A stretch of 58,697 bases of DNA from an uncultured Bacteroidia bacterium (GTDB lineage Bacteria > Bacteroidota > Bacteroidia > Bacteroidales > UBA932), in NCBI GenBank assembly GCA_902796555.1, contig CADBPR010000016.1, positions 1-58,697 on the forward strand, in the 5' to 3' direction. Below the pieces are notes generated by a model that saw only the letters and a list, made by a program, of their open reading frames with translations, was not told the DNA's origin and did not search any database. The first letter of the stretch is position 1; each line of letters opens with the position of its first letter. Of the stretch, positions 32,343 to 40,975 are shown in pieces. Both the position numbers and the translations under genes were made by a program.

Positions 32343-33626
32343 TCATTTCTTTTTCCCAGGATGGAGATAATCGTATAAACAACTGTAAGCAGCGGCGCTC
32401 CAGCCCAGCATTTCCGGCGTTTCGTATTCTTCGCCGGGGCTGCTGAAACCCTGCTGTGCATCATATTTTTCCCAGATTCTGCCGGTCATGCGGAAGGAAC
32501 GGCAGACCAGGCCGATGTATTTCCGGGCGAGGCGGCGGGCGTCGCGCTTGAAGCCGTAGCGGTCCAGTCCGAAAACGGCCATGAAGGTTGTCGGCGGCCA
32601 GGTGTTCGGGTAAGACCACTGGTACCGGTACGGGTAGGGCTTGTCCTCGCAGACGGCCAGTCCGTAGGGGAATTCCATCCGGGACAGGGCCTTGGCTATC
32701 TGGCCGGCCTGCTCCGGGGTGGCCATCCCCGTAAACAACGGCGTGAAGACGGCTGCCGACAGGACATCGGACCGCCGGCCGTTCACCCAGTCGTAATCGT
32801 AGAAGCAGGTCCCGTCCCACAGCAGGGCGTCCATCCGCTCCTTGCGCGCAGCCGCCGCGCTCCGCCACGGCTGCGGGTCTTCTCCCAGCACGCGGGCGAA
32901 ATCGGCCATATTCCATTCAAAGGCATAGAGCAGGGCGTTCAGGTCCACCGGGCAGAAGTCTTCGCAGCGCCGGTCGAAACGGGGGTTGAAATCCCAGCCG
33001 GATTCGGCCTCCGCCGTGAAATGGCGGCCCAAGGCATCATGCTCGGCCTGGCTTTCCCAGGTGAAGGTGGTACCGAGCCGTTGCCCGCCCGTGACGACGA
33101 ACTCGTCAATCAGCCACCGCGGGGCGTCTTCTCCGCTGTACCGGTTGAGTCCGCAGGGGGTCATGCGGCGGGTCATCCAGAAGTCGTATTCCTTCCGGAG
33201 CGTTGCGTAAGCCCCCCGCAGCCAGAGCGTGTCGCGGGTATGGGCGAAAACCGAGGCGACCATCAGGCTCAGGAAAGGCGGCTGGGACCGGGACAGGTAC
33301 CAGGTGCGGCTGCCGTTGGGAACGAACCCGTAGCGGTCCACCAGGTACAGGAGATTGGCGGTGTTGTTCCGGGCCTGCCCGGTCAGACCGTCCGCCAGCA
33401 GTCCCTCATTGGTGAAGAAGGTGTCCCAGTAATACATTTCTTGGAACATGCCTTCCGGGGAAGGAACCGTGTAGGGGAAGGGGAGGCCAATCAGCGTTCC
33501 CTCGTCGTCGGGGTTCTCCCGGACCGTCCGTTCCCAGGCGCCCGTGATGTAGTGCCGGACCTCGGCGGGTGTCGGGTCCGTGCAGGCGTATACGAGGACC
33601 GCGAGCAGGAGCAGGGCTTTTCTCAT
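32343..33626 (-). CDS. GH37 trehalase-like lipoprotein
   Basis: This 427-residue lipoprotein (Cys15 in LVYAC) has the (alpha/alpha)6 barrel pattern of family GH37. The trehalase signature regions can be followed: MFQEMYYWDTFF near residue 60, NGSRTWYLSRSQPP near 104, ESGWDF with the predicted acid Asp212, QWSYPNTWPP near 336, and EKYD with the predicted base Glu387. The classic signatures PGGRF and QWDYPNGW are altered here (PEGMF, QWSYPNTW), losing an Arg and an Asp expected in true trehalases, so the substrate may not be trehalose. ATGA overlap with the GH26 gene shows coupled translation. The longer frame to 33827 runs into GH26 and is not the start. Confidence 0.85.
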   Translation of the reverse strand: MRKALLLLAVLVYACTDPTPAEVRHYITGAWERTVRENPDDEGTLIGLPFPYTVPSPEGMFQEMYYWDTFFTNEGLLADGLTGQARNNTANLLYLVDRYGFVPNGSRTWYLSRSQPPFLSLMVASVFAHTRDTLWLRGAYATLRKEYDFWMTRRMTPCGLNRYSGEDAPRWLIDEFVVTGGQRLGTTFTWESQAEHDALGRHFTAEAESGWDFNPRFDRRCEDFCPVDLNALLYAFEWNMADFARVLGEDPQPWRSAAAARKERMDALLWDGTCFYDYDWVNGRRSDVLSAAVFTPLFTGMATPEQAGQIAKALSRMEFPYGLAVCEDKPYPYRYQWSYPNTWPPTTFMAVFGLDRYGFKRDARRLARKYIGLVCRSFRMTGRIWEKYDAQQGFSSPGEEYETPEMLGWSAAAYSCLYDYLHPGKKK

Positions 33627-34813
33627 CGGACGTACAGGTTGGGCAGGTCCGACTCCAGCAGGATGTCTTCCCGGGCGGCGAAGGCCCGGAAGTCCTCTTC
33701 GGAATAGCAGCCGCGGAAGGCGTTGAAATAGTGTCCGCCGTTGCGGGGTAAATCGCCGTTGCGCCAGACCAGGGCAAAGGAGACCCGCTGGCCCGCCAGG
33801 ATGTGGTAGAGCATCTCCGTCCACCATCTTGGGTTGTAATAGGCGGATTCTTCCGGATTGTTGTTTTCCAGGCCGGTCTCGGTGAGGGCGAACATCTTGT
33901 GCTTGCTGCGGGCGATGACATTACCCAGCCGCACCAGCTGCAGACCCTTGTGGCCGTAGTTGGCCCCGTCCCGGTCATAAGCGTCCAGTCCGAGGATGTC
34001 CACGTAGTCGTCGCCGGGCCAGTATTCCAGGTAGGCGGTCCGCGAAGAGATGTGGGTCATGTCGGGCGAATAGGCCCAGATTAGATTGTGCAGCCCTTTT
34101 TCATCCCGCAGATAGGTGACGGTGAACTGCCACAGGCCGATGAATTCTTCCGCCGTGGCGTTCCCTTTGCCCCACCAGAATCCGCCGCCGGTGTGCTCGT
34201 GCCACGGGCGGAAAATCAGGGGAATCAGCTCTCCGCTGTCCGTTGTCAGGCTGCTGATGAAGGCAGCTGCGCGGTCCAGGTAGCCCTTGAACTTCTCATG
34301 GTACTGTCCGCCGGGCAGAATCGCATAGACGGCGCGGGTCGTTTCCCAGGAATTGCCGTCCGACACGGGATTGTGGCAGTGCCAGGAGAGGGTGTTGACG
34401 GCGCCCCGGCGGAAAGCGGCCTGGATATGGACGCGGATATCGTCGAAATCCTCTCCGTCGATATTCAGCTCGTCATCCGTTTCGATGCCGCTGATTTCCC
34501 AGCCGCAGACGGCGGGATGGGAGCCGGTGAGGAATTTCGTGTCGGAGTCGGAGGCGCTGCCGTCGGTGTCATACCATTTTTCGCCCCCGTCCAGGCCGTA
34601 CATGGTCGGAATCTGGGCCCCGAACATCGTTCCCTTTTCCATCAGGTCCCAGAGGTTCAGGTAGAGGTTGCGGGTGAGCGGGGTGGCCTGCGCGTCAGTC
34701 AGCGGCCCCAATGTAAGCGGTTCTGCCGAAGGCGTGTCCGGCTCGGGCGTGTTACCCGCGCAGGACACAATCAGCAGACCGAGCAGGAGCAGGGTTGCAA
34801 CAGGATGTCTCAT
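33623..34813 (-). CDS. GH26 endo-beta-mannanase-type lipoprotein
   Basis: This 396-residue lipoprotein (Cys18 in LIVSC) of glycoside hydrolase family 26 most often corresponds to endo-beta-1,4-mannanase; some members cut beta-1,3-xylan or mixed-linkage glucan. The catalytic acid/base lies in FRPWHEHTGGGFWWG (Glu206) and the nucleophile in ALTETG (Glu312), with the conserved GTMFGAQIPT and LSWHCHNPV blocks ahead of them. It has no extra binding module. It follows the SusE/F-like gene by six bases and overlaps the GH37 gene by four. As a lipid-anchored enzyme it should cut polymer at the cell surface for SusCD uptake. Confidence 0.93.
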   Translation of the reverse strand: MRHPVATLLLLGLLIVSCAGNTPEPDTPSAEPLTLGPLTDAQATPLTRNLYLNLWDLMEKGTMFGAQIPTMYGLDGGEKWYDTDGSASDSDTKFLTGSHPAVCGWEISGIETDDELNIDGEDFDDIRVHIQAAFRRGAVNTLSWHCHNPVSDGNSWETTRAVYAILPGGQYHEKFKGYLDRAAAFISSLTTDSGELIPLIFRPWHEHTGGGFWWGKGNATAEEFIGLWQFTVTYLRDEKGLHNLIWAYSPDMTHISSRTAYLEYWPGDDYVDILGLDAYDRDGANYGHKGLQLVRLGNVIARSKHKMFALTETGLENNNPEESAYYNPRWWTEMLYHILAGQRVSFALVWRNGDLPRNGGHYFNAFRGCYSEEDFRAFAAREDILLESDLPNLYVR

Positions 34814-34819
34814 GCCGTG

Positions 34820-36763
34820 TTATTGTTTTTCCAGCGTTACGGTCCCGGCGTTGAGGTCCAGGGTTACTTTGTATTCGCCGTCCGTCCAGTCGGCGAAACC
34901 GTTGCCGGGCGAGAAGGTGTTGTCATTGTCCGGATCCCAGGTGCGCGGCGTGACGGTCCAGTAATTACCGGCGGACGCGTCGCGTACATATTCGGTCCAG
35001 TCGCGTTTCTCGAATTTGAAGTAGCACCACTGGTTCAGCCAGATGGTTCCGGGGCTGGCATACACGCCGGCGACATCGGTGGGAACCAGGGCGTTTTTGT
35101 CATCGAAAGCCCAGTCCGCCACACCGTTTTCGAAACCGCCGCCATACAGGTAGAAGGCGGTTTCAGGGTCGATGTTGGAATTGTTGATCAGCTCGACTTT
35201 CAGGGTGTTCCGGTCGAATTTCACGGTGTAATAGCCGTCGCTGAAGCCGCTGATGCCGTCGCCGGGGACGAAGTTGCAGTCGTTGTCCGGGTCGTGGGTG
35301 CGCGGGGCGGCCGTCCAGTAGTCGCCGGCGGAAGCGTCACGCACGAATTCGGTCCAGTCCTGCATCTCCAGCTTGAAGTAACACCACTGGTTCAGGTAGA
35401 TTTCGCTTTCGCTGATATAGATGCCGTCCCCCTGCGGGAGCAGGGCCAGGGCGCGGTCGAAGGTCCAGTCGGCGTATTTCTCGAAGCCGCCGCCATAGAC
35501 GAAGATGGCCGTGGCCGGGTCGTAGTCACCGCCGGGTTGGGGATTCTCCTTTGGGGTCAGAGTCAGCATCATCGTGTTGAAATCGGCCTTGATATCGTAG
35601 TAGCCGTCCGCATATCCGAGAAGGCCGGGATAGAACTGCGGCACTTCCGAGTCGCCGACCAGCCGGATGGTGATGTTGTCCTTGGCGGCGTCTTCTCCCT
35701 GTGCAAAGTAAGGAGAATAGACCCCTTCTCCGATGAAAATCTTGAAGCCGCTGTCGCCGTTGTCGCCCCAGGCGCAGTTGACGTCCTTGATTTCATAGAC
35801 CTTGTCGGCAATCTTTTCCATCGGTCCGTCGAAGCTCCAATGCCACGGGAAACAGTCGCCCTGGGGGTAGACATGCTCGCCCAGTTCGACGTCATAGGAA
35901 AAATCCCCGGTCTGTTCCATCGTCATCAGCAGGGCGTCGGGGTCGAAAGTAATGGTATACAGGCCGTTACCGTATCCGTTGCGGGCGGGTTGGAACAGGT
36001 TGGCGGTGCCGTCGTCCTCGGTGTAGAGGCGGGCTGCGCCGAAGGTGTCGGAGCTCAGGTCGGGTCCGAAGAAGGCGTCGCTGGAACCGTCATTGGCGAA
36101 GTAAAATTTGAATCCGGTGTCGCCGACGGTCACATTGATGGCGATGTTTTCAGCCCGGTAGACCTTCCCCGTTTTGGGCATCGGAATGCCTTTGCTGACA
36201 TCCCAGCCGGCCTGGGTGGCGCTGCCGACGATGTACAGGACATCGGGAAGGACGAGTTGCGCCTTGAAGGTCGTCACGTTCGCTTTGACGATATTGGAGA
36301 CGACGGTTTCGATGTCGGACGAGGAGGCTTTGGCATAGACGGAGAACTGCAGCTCCGTGCGGGCGCCTTCTTCAACCCCGAGCGAGGCGGCCAGCGCATT
36401 CAGCTCCTGGCCGGTAAAACTGCGTTCCAGCCCTTTTCCGGCCGGGTAAGTGACCGGCTTGGAATACAGGTCCTTCGAGGCCAGGTTGGCATAGACGGTG
36501 TAACTGACGTCCGCCTTGGCGCCTTGGGGGACGGCGTCTGTCCAGCGCAGGCTGAGAACGGTGCTTTCCAGCGTGGCTTCGGTTACTTCAGCATCGGCCG
36601 TGCTGGCGGACAGCTGCGGCGCGGTGAGCACGACGGTTTCCGTCGGGACGGTCCCCGGGTCCTGGCTGTTGTCACCGGTGGGGGTGGGATTTTCTTTTTT
36701 GCAGGAACACAGGCCCAGCGCCACTATCGCGGCGGAAAGGGTCATTAAAAGGTTGTTGCGCAT
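34820..36763 (-). CDS. SusE/SusF-like surface glycan-binding lipoprotein
   Basis: This 647-residue lipoprotein (Cys21 in GLCSC) is promoter-proximal in the minus-strand operon. A SusE-type N-terminal Ig domain (residues about 45-165, TVLSLRWTDAVPQGAKADVSY) is followed by SusE/F-like modules: one starting LYIVGSATQAGWDVSKG, one around 295-400, and two closely related modules at about 420-530 and 535-647. The last two share LNQWCYFK, DWTE-[FY]-VRDASAG-[DN]-YWT and PRT-x-DPDND, a clear internal duplication. The Trp and Tyr residues in those repeats are likely sugar-stacking positions. It should capture the polymer attacked by the GH26 and GH37 enzymes encoded next. Confidence 0.88.
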   Translation of the reverse strand: MRNNLLMTLSAAIVALGLCSCKKENPTPTGDNSQDPGTVPTETVVLTAPQLSASTADAEVTEATLESTVLSLRWTDAVPQGAKADVSYTVYANLASKDLYSKPVTYPAGKGLERSFTGQELNALAASLGVEEGARTELQFSVYAKASSSDIETVVSNIVKANVTTFKAQLVLPDVLYIVGSATQAGWDVSKGIPMPKTGKVYRAENIAINVTVGDTGFKFYFANDGSSDAFFGPDLSSDTFGAARLYTEDDGTANLFQPARNGYGNGLYTITFDPDALLMTMEQTGDFSYDVELGEHVYPQGDCFPWHWSFDGPMEKIADKVYEIKDVNCAWGDNGDSGFKIFIGEGVYSPYFAQGEDAAKDNITIRLVGDSEVPQFYPGLLGYADGYYDIKADFNTMMLTLTPKENPQPGGDYDPATAIFVYGGGFEKYADWTFDRALALLPQGDGIYISESEIYLNQWCYFKLEMQDWTEFVRDASAGDYWTAAPRTHDPDNDCNFVPGDGISGFSDGYYTVKFDRNTLKVELINNSNIDPETAFYLYGGGFENGVADWAFDDKNALVPTDVAGVYASPGTIWLNQWCYFKFEKRDWTEYVRDASAGNYWTVTPRTWDPDNDNTFSPGNGFADWTDGEYKVTLDLNAGTVTLEKQ

Positions 36764-36793
36764 GATGCATGGTTCGGTTCAAGTAATACGCTC

Positions 36794-36824
36794 CAAAGAT
36801 AGGGATAATAAAAATGGAAACCAA
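36794..36824 (-). promoter_or_regulatory. Promoter of the GH26/GH37 SusCD operon
   Basis: On the minus strand TTG (36822-36824), a 20-base spacer and TATCTTTG (36794-36801) match the Bacteroidota promoter exactly, about 30 bases before the ATG at 36763. A second identical TATCTTTG lies 61 bases upstream (36855-36862) without a TTG at the right distance. Confidence 0.8.
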
Positions 36825-36874
36825 CGGCTGGATTCTTTTTAACCGAATTTTGGTCAAAGATACCAACATAACTT

Positions 36875-36905
36875 CTGCGAATTCATCAGTTTTTATGTAA
36901 CTTTG
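36875..36905 (+). promoter_or_regulatory. Promoter of the fucose-isomerase-like/lysine unit
   Basis: TAACTTTG (36898-36905) is a perfect -7 box; the triplet 20 bases upstream is CTG instead of TTG. It lies 22 bases before the ATG at 36928, back to back with the minus-strand promoter. Confidence 0.55.
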
Positions 36906-36927
36906 CAAGTCAAGACATGCTTGGTTT

Positions 36928-38130
36928 ATGATAGCCATTTATACCCTTACCTCCGCGCTGCACGATGAAGCCGCCGTGCAGGCCGTCACCCATGAGTTCC
37001 TGGGCTCGCTGGGCCTGGAATATACCTTCAAAGGCGCTGACTTCCAGGACTATGGCGCCACGGGCCTCAACCTGATTTACGTGCGTACCGGCGGCACGGA
37101 AGGGGTCTTCAAACCCCTGTTGCCCCAACTGCTCAAACGCACCCGGCAGCCTTTTTATCTGCTGACTTCAGGCAAGAGCAACTCCCTGGCCGCGTCCATG
37201 GAAATTCTCTCCTTCCTGCGCCAGCAGGGCATCGCCGGTGAGATTCTGCACGGCCGTCCGGAATATATCCGGCGCCGGATCCAGGAGCTGGAAGTCATCG
37301 AGGCGGCCCGGTCTTCCCTGAACGGAAAGCGGTTGGGCGTCATCGGGAAGCCGTCGGACTGGCTGATTGCCAGCGGGACCGACAGTTATGCCCTGAGCAG
37401 TCGCCTGGGCATCCTGCTCAAGGATATTCCCATGCAGGAACTGCTGACCGAAATCGCGAACCAGCCGGAGGATGCGGTGGCCGCCCGCCTGGCCTGCGGC
37501 GTCCCCCTGTTTGACGCCCCCGAGAACGTGCAGGCCGCCGCACCCGGTGCCTGGCGCATTTACCGGGCGCTGAAAGTGCTGGTGGACCGTTATGAACTCA
37601 GCGGCCTGACCCTGCGCTGCTTCGATTTGCTGGGTACCGTCCGCAATACCGGCTGTCTGGCGCTGGCCAAACTGAACGAAGAAGGCATCGTCGCCACCTG
37701 CGAAGGCGATATTCCGGCCATGCTGAGCATGGTTATCGCCCAGGCGCTGACCGGTCTGACCGGTTTCCAGGCCAATCCTTCCCGGATTGACCCGGAGACG
37801 GGCGAGGTCCTGTTCGCCCACTGCACCGTCCCCCTCAACATGGTCTCCCGCTATGCCTTTGACACCCATTATGAATCCGGTATCGGCGTGGGCATCCGCG
37901 GCCATGTCAACGAAGGCCCCGTGACTGTTTTCAAAGTGTCCGGCGACCTGTCCCGGCATTTCGCCGAAGAAGGCGTCCTGCTGCGCAACCAGTCCCAGCC
38001 CGACCTCTGCCGCACCCAGGTGGTGCTGCACCTGGACCGGACGGACTATTTCCTGACCAACCCCATCGGGAACCACCATATCATTCTCCCGGGCCACTGC
38101 AAGTCGCTTTTGGATGCGTTTCTGCAGTAG
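36928..38130 (+). CDS. L-fucose/L-arabinose isomerase-like protein
   Basis: This 400-residue cytoplasmic protein resembles the C-terminal part and core of the FucI/AraA isomerase superfamily, which convert aldoses to ketoses with a divalent metal. Recognisable stretches are LGVIGKPSDWLIASG near residue 135, the EGDIPAMLSMVIAQALTG segment near 270, and VTVFKVSGDLSRHF near 330. It is shorter than true L-fucose isomerase (about 590 residues), so it belongs to the shorter FucI-like group whose members are mostly uncharacterised. It opens a unit that continues through the lysine genes, an unexpected partner. Its substrate is unknown; the annotation is family level only. Confidence 0.78.
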   Translation: MIAIYTLTSALHDEAAVQAVTHEFLGSLGLEYTFKGADFQDYGATGLNLIYVRTGGTEGVFKPLLPQLLKRTRQPFYLLTSGKSNSLAASMEILSFLRQQGIAGEILHGRPEYIRRRIQELEVIEAARSSLNGKRLGVIGKPSDWLIASGTDSYALSSRLGILLKDIPMQELLTEIANQPEDAVAARLACGVPLFDAPENVQAAAPGAWRIYRALKVLVDRYELSGLTLRCFDLLGTVRNTGCLALAKLNEEGIVATCEGDIPAMLSMVIAQALTGLTGFQANPSRIDPETGEVLFAHCTVPLNMVSRYAFDTHYESGIGVGIRGHVNEGPVTVFKVSGDLSRHFAEEGVLLRNQSQPDLCRTQVVLHLDRTDYFLTNPIGNHHIILPGHCKSLLDAFLQ

Positions 38131-38180
38131 TGGCGGGATTCTTGCAGGTGGAACCCTTCCGATATGAAAATGAAGTAAAC

Positions 38181-38834
38181 ATGAAAAAATGGATGACATT
38201 GCTGCTGGCCCTTTTGCTGGCCATCGGCACCCGGGCCCAAGACCCGACCCTGACGAAAATCCAGAAAGCCAACGCGGCCATCGGGAATGTGGAATGTGCT
38301 TTTACCCGTACCCGTACGCTGCCCGCTACCGGCAAAGTGGTCAAACATGACGGCCAGTTGTATTTCAGTGCGCCGGAACGCATAGCCATGGTGTACAATA
38401 CCGACAAGGAAGCGCTCGTCATCGACGGCAACACGCTTTACCTCAAGCGTGCCGGCAAGCCTTCCACCTTCGACACCTCTAACAACGCCTTGATGCGCAG
38501 CCTGCGCAACATGCTGATTGACTGCGTGAAAGGTAATTGCCAGAAAGTGGCGGACGATAACAATGCCGAGATTACGGCCAAAGAAGTGGCGGAGTATTAC
38601 AATGTGACCATGACCGCACGGGAGTCCGGTGTGACCGGATTTTCCAAGATTTTCCTGACCTACCGGAAGAAAGACGGCCTGCTGGTGCGCCTGGAGACCA
38701 TTGAATTCGGCGGTATCGACGAAGTGTATACGATGAGCGGATTCAAGAAGGTGGACAGCATCGATGCGGCCCGCTTCGCCATGCCCAAAGCCCGGACGGC
38801 CGCCAAACCCGCCCAGCAGGGCAAGAAGAGATAA
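38181..38834 (+). CDS. LolA-like outer-membrane lipoprotein carrier
   Basis: This 217-residue exported protein has a signal peptide ending near GTRAQD. The body follows the LolA pattern: a short helix (LTKIQKANAAIGNVECAFTRTRT), alternating beta strands such as GQLYFSAPERIAMVYN and EALVIDGNTLYLK, and the long C-terminal strands FLTYRKKDGLLVRLETIEF. LolA proteins carry lipoproteins across the periplasm from LolCDE to the outer membrane, which suits a genome with so many lipoproteins; other members of this fold have different roles. It ends three bases before dapE, so it is transcribed with the lysine genes. The tail is rich in Ala and Lys. Confidence 0.82.
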   Translation: MKKWMTLLLALLLAIGTRAQDPTLTKIQKANAAIGNVECAFTRTRTLPATGKVVKHDGQLYFSAPERIAMVYNTDKEALVIDGNTLYLKRAGKPSTFDTSNNALMRSLRNMLIDCVKGNCQKVADDNNAEITAKEVAEYYNVTMTARESGVTGFSKIFLTYRKKDGLLVRLETIEFGGIDEVYTMSGFKKVDSIDAARFAMPKARTAAKPAQQGKKR

Positions 38835-38837
38835 AAT

Positions 38838-39884
38838 ATGGACCTGGGCTTCTTCCAATCGCTGTTGGAGATGGATTCCACGACCGGCTCGGAACGGGCT
38901 GCCGCGGAATTCCTTTCCCGGGCGCTGAAGACGCCGGCCAACCGGGTGGAATGCTTCGAAGTCGGGGACGGCAGTCTGAACGTCCGGGCTTCTTGGGGCA
39001 ACCCCCGGATTTTTTTCTGTACCCATTGCGACACGGTTCCGCCCTATCTCCCGCCGGTGTTCGAACCGGTTGCGGCGGGCACCGTCTTGCCGGACTGCAG
39101 CCGCACGACCGGGGATGATACCCTGATCCGCGGACGCGGGGCCTGTGATGCGAAGGGGCAGATTGCGGCCATGTTCGACGCTTGCAAACAACTGGAAGAG
39201 AGCGGGAAAACGGATTTTGCACTGCTGGTGCTCGCAGGTGAAGAGGCCGGGTCCTTCGGCGCCAAGGCCTATACCCGGGACTGCCCGGGCGGGGACGTCG
39301 TCATCGTGGGCGAGCCGACGGACGGAAAAATGGTGTCCGCATCCAAAGGCACCCAGTCCTTTACCGTGACCCTGCGGGGGCGCGCCTGCCATTCGGGTTA
39401 CCCGTCCCTGGGCGAGAGTGCGGTGGACCGTTTCGTCGATTTCTGCAACTGGCTGCGTGCGGTGGAGTTTCCGCTTGACCCCGAACTGGGTGAAACCACC
39501 TGGAACATCGGCCAGCTCCGCAGCGACAATCCCCAGAATATCCTCAGCCCGGAGGTGACGTTCCGCTTGTATTTCCGTACGACCTTCGCTTCGGAGGCGA
39601 TGGTGAAAGCACTGCCCTTCCCGGATGCGGAGGTGGTCGCCCACGGCGGCGACAGCCCGATGCATTACCTGACCGTGCCCGGCCTGCCCCTGACCACCGT
39701 GGCCTTCGGCAGCGACGCCCCCCAGCTGAAACGCTTCGCCCGCCGCGCGCTCTGTGGCCCGGGCAGCATCCGGGTGGCCCATACCGACCGGGAATACGTC
39801 CTGCTTTCCCAGCTGGAAGCCGCTGCCGCACAATATGTCCGCATGTACCAAGCCTTAGAATGCATAACCGACAACACGATATGA
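38838..39884 (+). CDS. dapE: M20-family deacylase, probable succinyl-diaminopimelate desuccinylase
   Basis: This 348-residue cytoplasmic zinc amidohydrolase shows all M20 positions: His63 and Asp65 in CTHCDT, Asp104 in RGACDAKG, Glu135-Glu136 in AGEEAG, Glu159 in VGEPTD and His315 in VAHTDREYV. A dimerisation insert lies between (ACHSGYPSLGESAVDRFV). In isolation it could be acetylornithine or acetyl-lysine deacetylase, but it is the first of five lysine-pathway genes and the cluster contains dapD (succinyl branch), so succinyl-diaminopimelate desuccinylase is the best reading. The stop overlaps the lysC start as ATGA. Confidence 0.85.
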   Translation: MDLGFFQSLLEMDSTTGSERAAAEFLSRALKTPANRVECFEVGDGSLNVRASWGNPRIFFCTHCDTVPPYLPPVFEPVAAGTVLPDCSRTTGDDTLIRGRGACDAKGQIAAMFDACKQLEESGKTDFALLVLAGEEAGSFGAKAYTRDCPGGDVVIVGEPTDGKMVSASKGTQSFTVTLRGRACHSGYPSLGESAVDRFVDFCNWLRAVEFPLDPELGETTWNIGQLRSDNPQNILSPEVTFRLYFRTTFASEAMVKALPFPDAEVVAHGGDSPMHYLTVPGLPLTTVAFGSDAPQLKRFARRALCGPGSIRVAHTDREYVLLSQLEAAAAQYVRMYQALECITDNTI

Positions 39885-40975
39885 TTGTCATGAAATTCGG
39901 CGGCACGTCCGTCCAGGATGCCGCCGCCATCCGCCGGGTCATCGAAATTGTCCGGGGACGTCTTCCGGAGAAACCCCTTGTGGTGGTCTCCGCGCTGGCC
40001 CGGGTCACCCGCCTGCTGGTGGACATCGCCGCGGCGCAGGATCAGACGGAACTACTGGAAGCCTTGCGTACCCGTCACACCGACCTCTGCGAGGAACTGC
40101 TGACGGGCGCCTTGTTCACGGATACCCTTGAAAAGGTGGAACAGCTGTGCGAATCCATTGAAGGACAGCACGATGAGCCGACGGTGATATCGGTCGGCGA
40201 ACTACTCTCGTCCACCATCGTCAGCGCGGCCTTCAACCAGGCGGGCATTCCCTGCCGCTGGGTGGATGCCCGGGACGTACTGCAGACCTCCGGCGACCGG
40301 ATGAGCGGCCGGCCGGACCTCGGCCGGGTGACCGAATGTGCTCCAGAAGTCTTCCGTCCTAATGCGGGACTGGCTGTTACACAGGGATTTATCGCCACTT
40401 CGGAAGAGGGACTTCCCTCCGTTCTGGGCTTTGAAGGGTCGGATTATTCCGCCGCGATTTTCGGCATGGCCCTGGATGCCGCCCGGGTGGAAATCTGGAC
40501 CGACGTGGACGGCATCCGTACGGCAGACCCGCGCTATGTGCCGGAGACCTGCCGGATTCTCCGCGTCTCCTATGACGAGGCGGCGGAAATGGCACGGCTG
40601 GGCGCCCGCGTGCTGCATCCGATGACCATTTACCCGGCCCGGACGAAACAGATTCCCATCCGGGTGCTCAACACCGGCAATCCGTCCTGTCCGGGCTCCC
40701 AGGTGGAGGCGGAATCGGCCGACGGGCCCAAGTGCGTGGCCCTGCTGACCCTGCAGGACAGCCGTGAAATCGGTTCCCGTGCCCTGGCGGGCGAAACGGC
40801 CGGACAGGCGCTCGTTTCCGTCATCGGCCGCAATCTGGGGGAAGAGGAAAGGCTGGCCGTGGAGGCCGTCTCCGGAAAAGAAGCGACCGTGGCTCCGCTC
40901 AGCGTGAGCGTCACGGTTGATGCCGACAGGGCGAAAACACTTGTGACAGAAATACATAACCGTTTGTTCCTATGA
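39881..40975 (+). CDS. lysC: Aspartate kinase with a shortened regulatory region
   Basis: This 364-residue enzyme makes aspartyl phosphate, the first step towards lysine, threonine and methionine. Catalytic motifs are MKFGGTSV at the N-terminus, VISVGELLSS near residue 102, and GFEGSDYSAAIFGMAL with WTDVDGIRTADPR near residues 185-220. Common aspartate kinases are about 400-450 residues with two ACT domains. Here only about 90 residues follow the catalytic part, apparently one recognisable ACT-like segment (LVSVIGRNLGEEERL) and a degenerate remnant, so lysine feedback may be weak or different. The start at 39881 overlaps the dapE stop; the ORF start at 39860 lies inside dapE. The stop overlaps dapB. 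Confidence 0.92.
   Translation: MIVMKFGGTSVQDAAAIRRVIEIVRGRLPEKPLVVVSALARVTRLLVDIAAAQDQTELLEALRTRHTDLCEELLTGALFTDTLEKVEQLCESIEGQHDEPTVISVGELLSSTIVSAAFNQAGIPCRWVDARDVLQTSGDRMSGRPDLGRVTECAPEVFRPNAGLAVTQGFIATSEEGLPSVLGFEGSDYSAAIFGMALDAARVEIWTDVDGIRTADPRYVPETCRILRVSYDEAAEMARLGARVLHPMTIYPARTKQIPIRVLNTGNPSCPGSQVEAESADGPKCVALLTLQDSREIGSRALAGETAGQALVSVIGRNLGEEERLAVEAVSGKEATVAPLSVSVTVDADRAKTLVTEIHNRLFL

Noticed and set aside
33627..33827. Longer N-terminus for the GH37 protein
   Set aside because: The extra 67 codons overlap the GH26 gene and are Pro/Arg-rich; the MRK signal peptide with lipobox begins at 33626, with an ATGA overlap.
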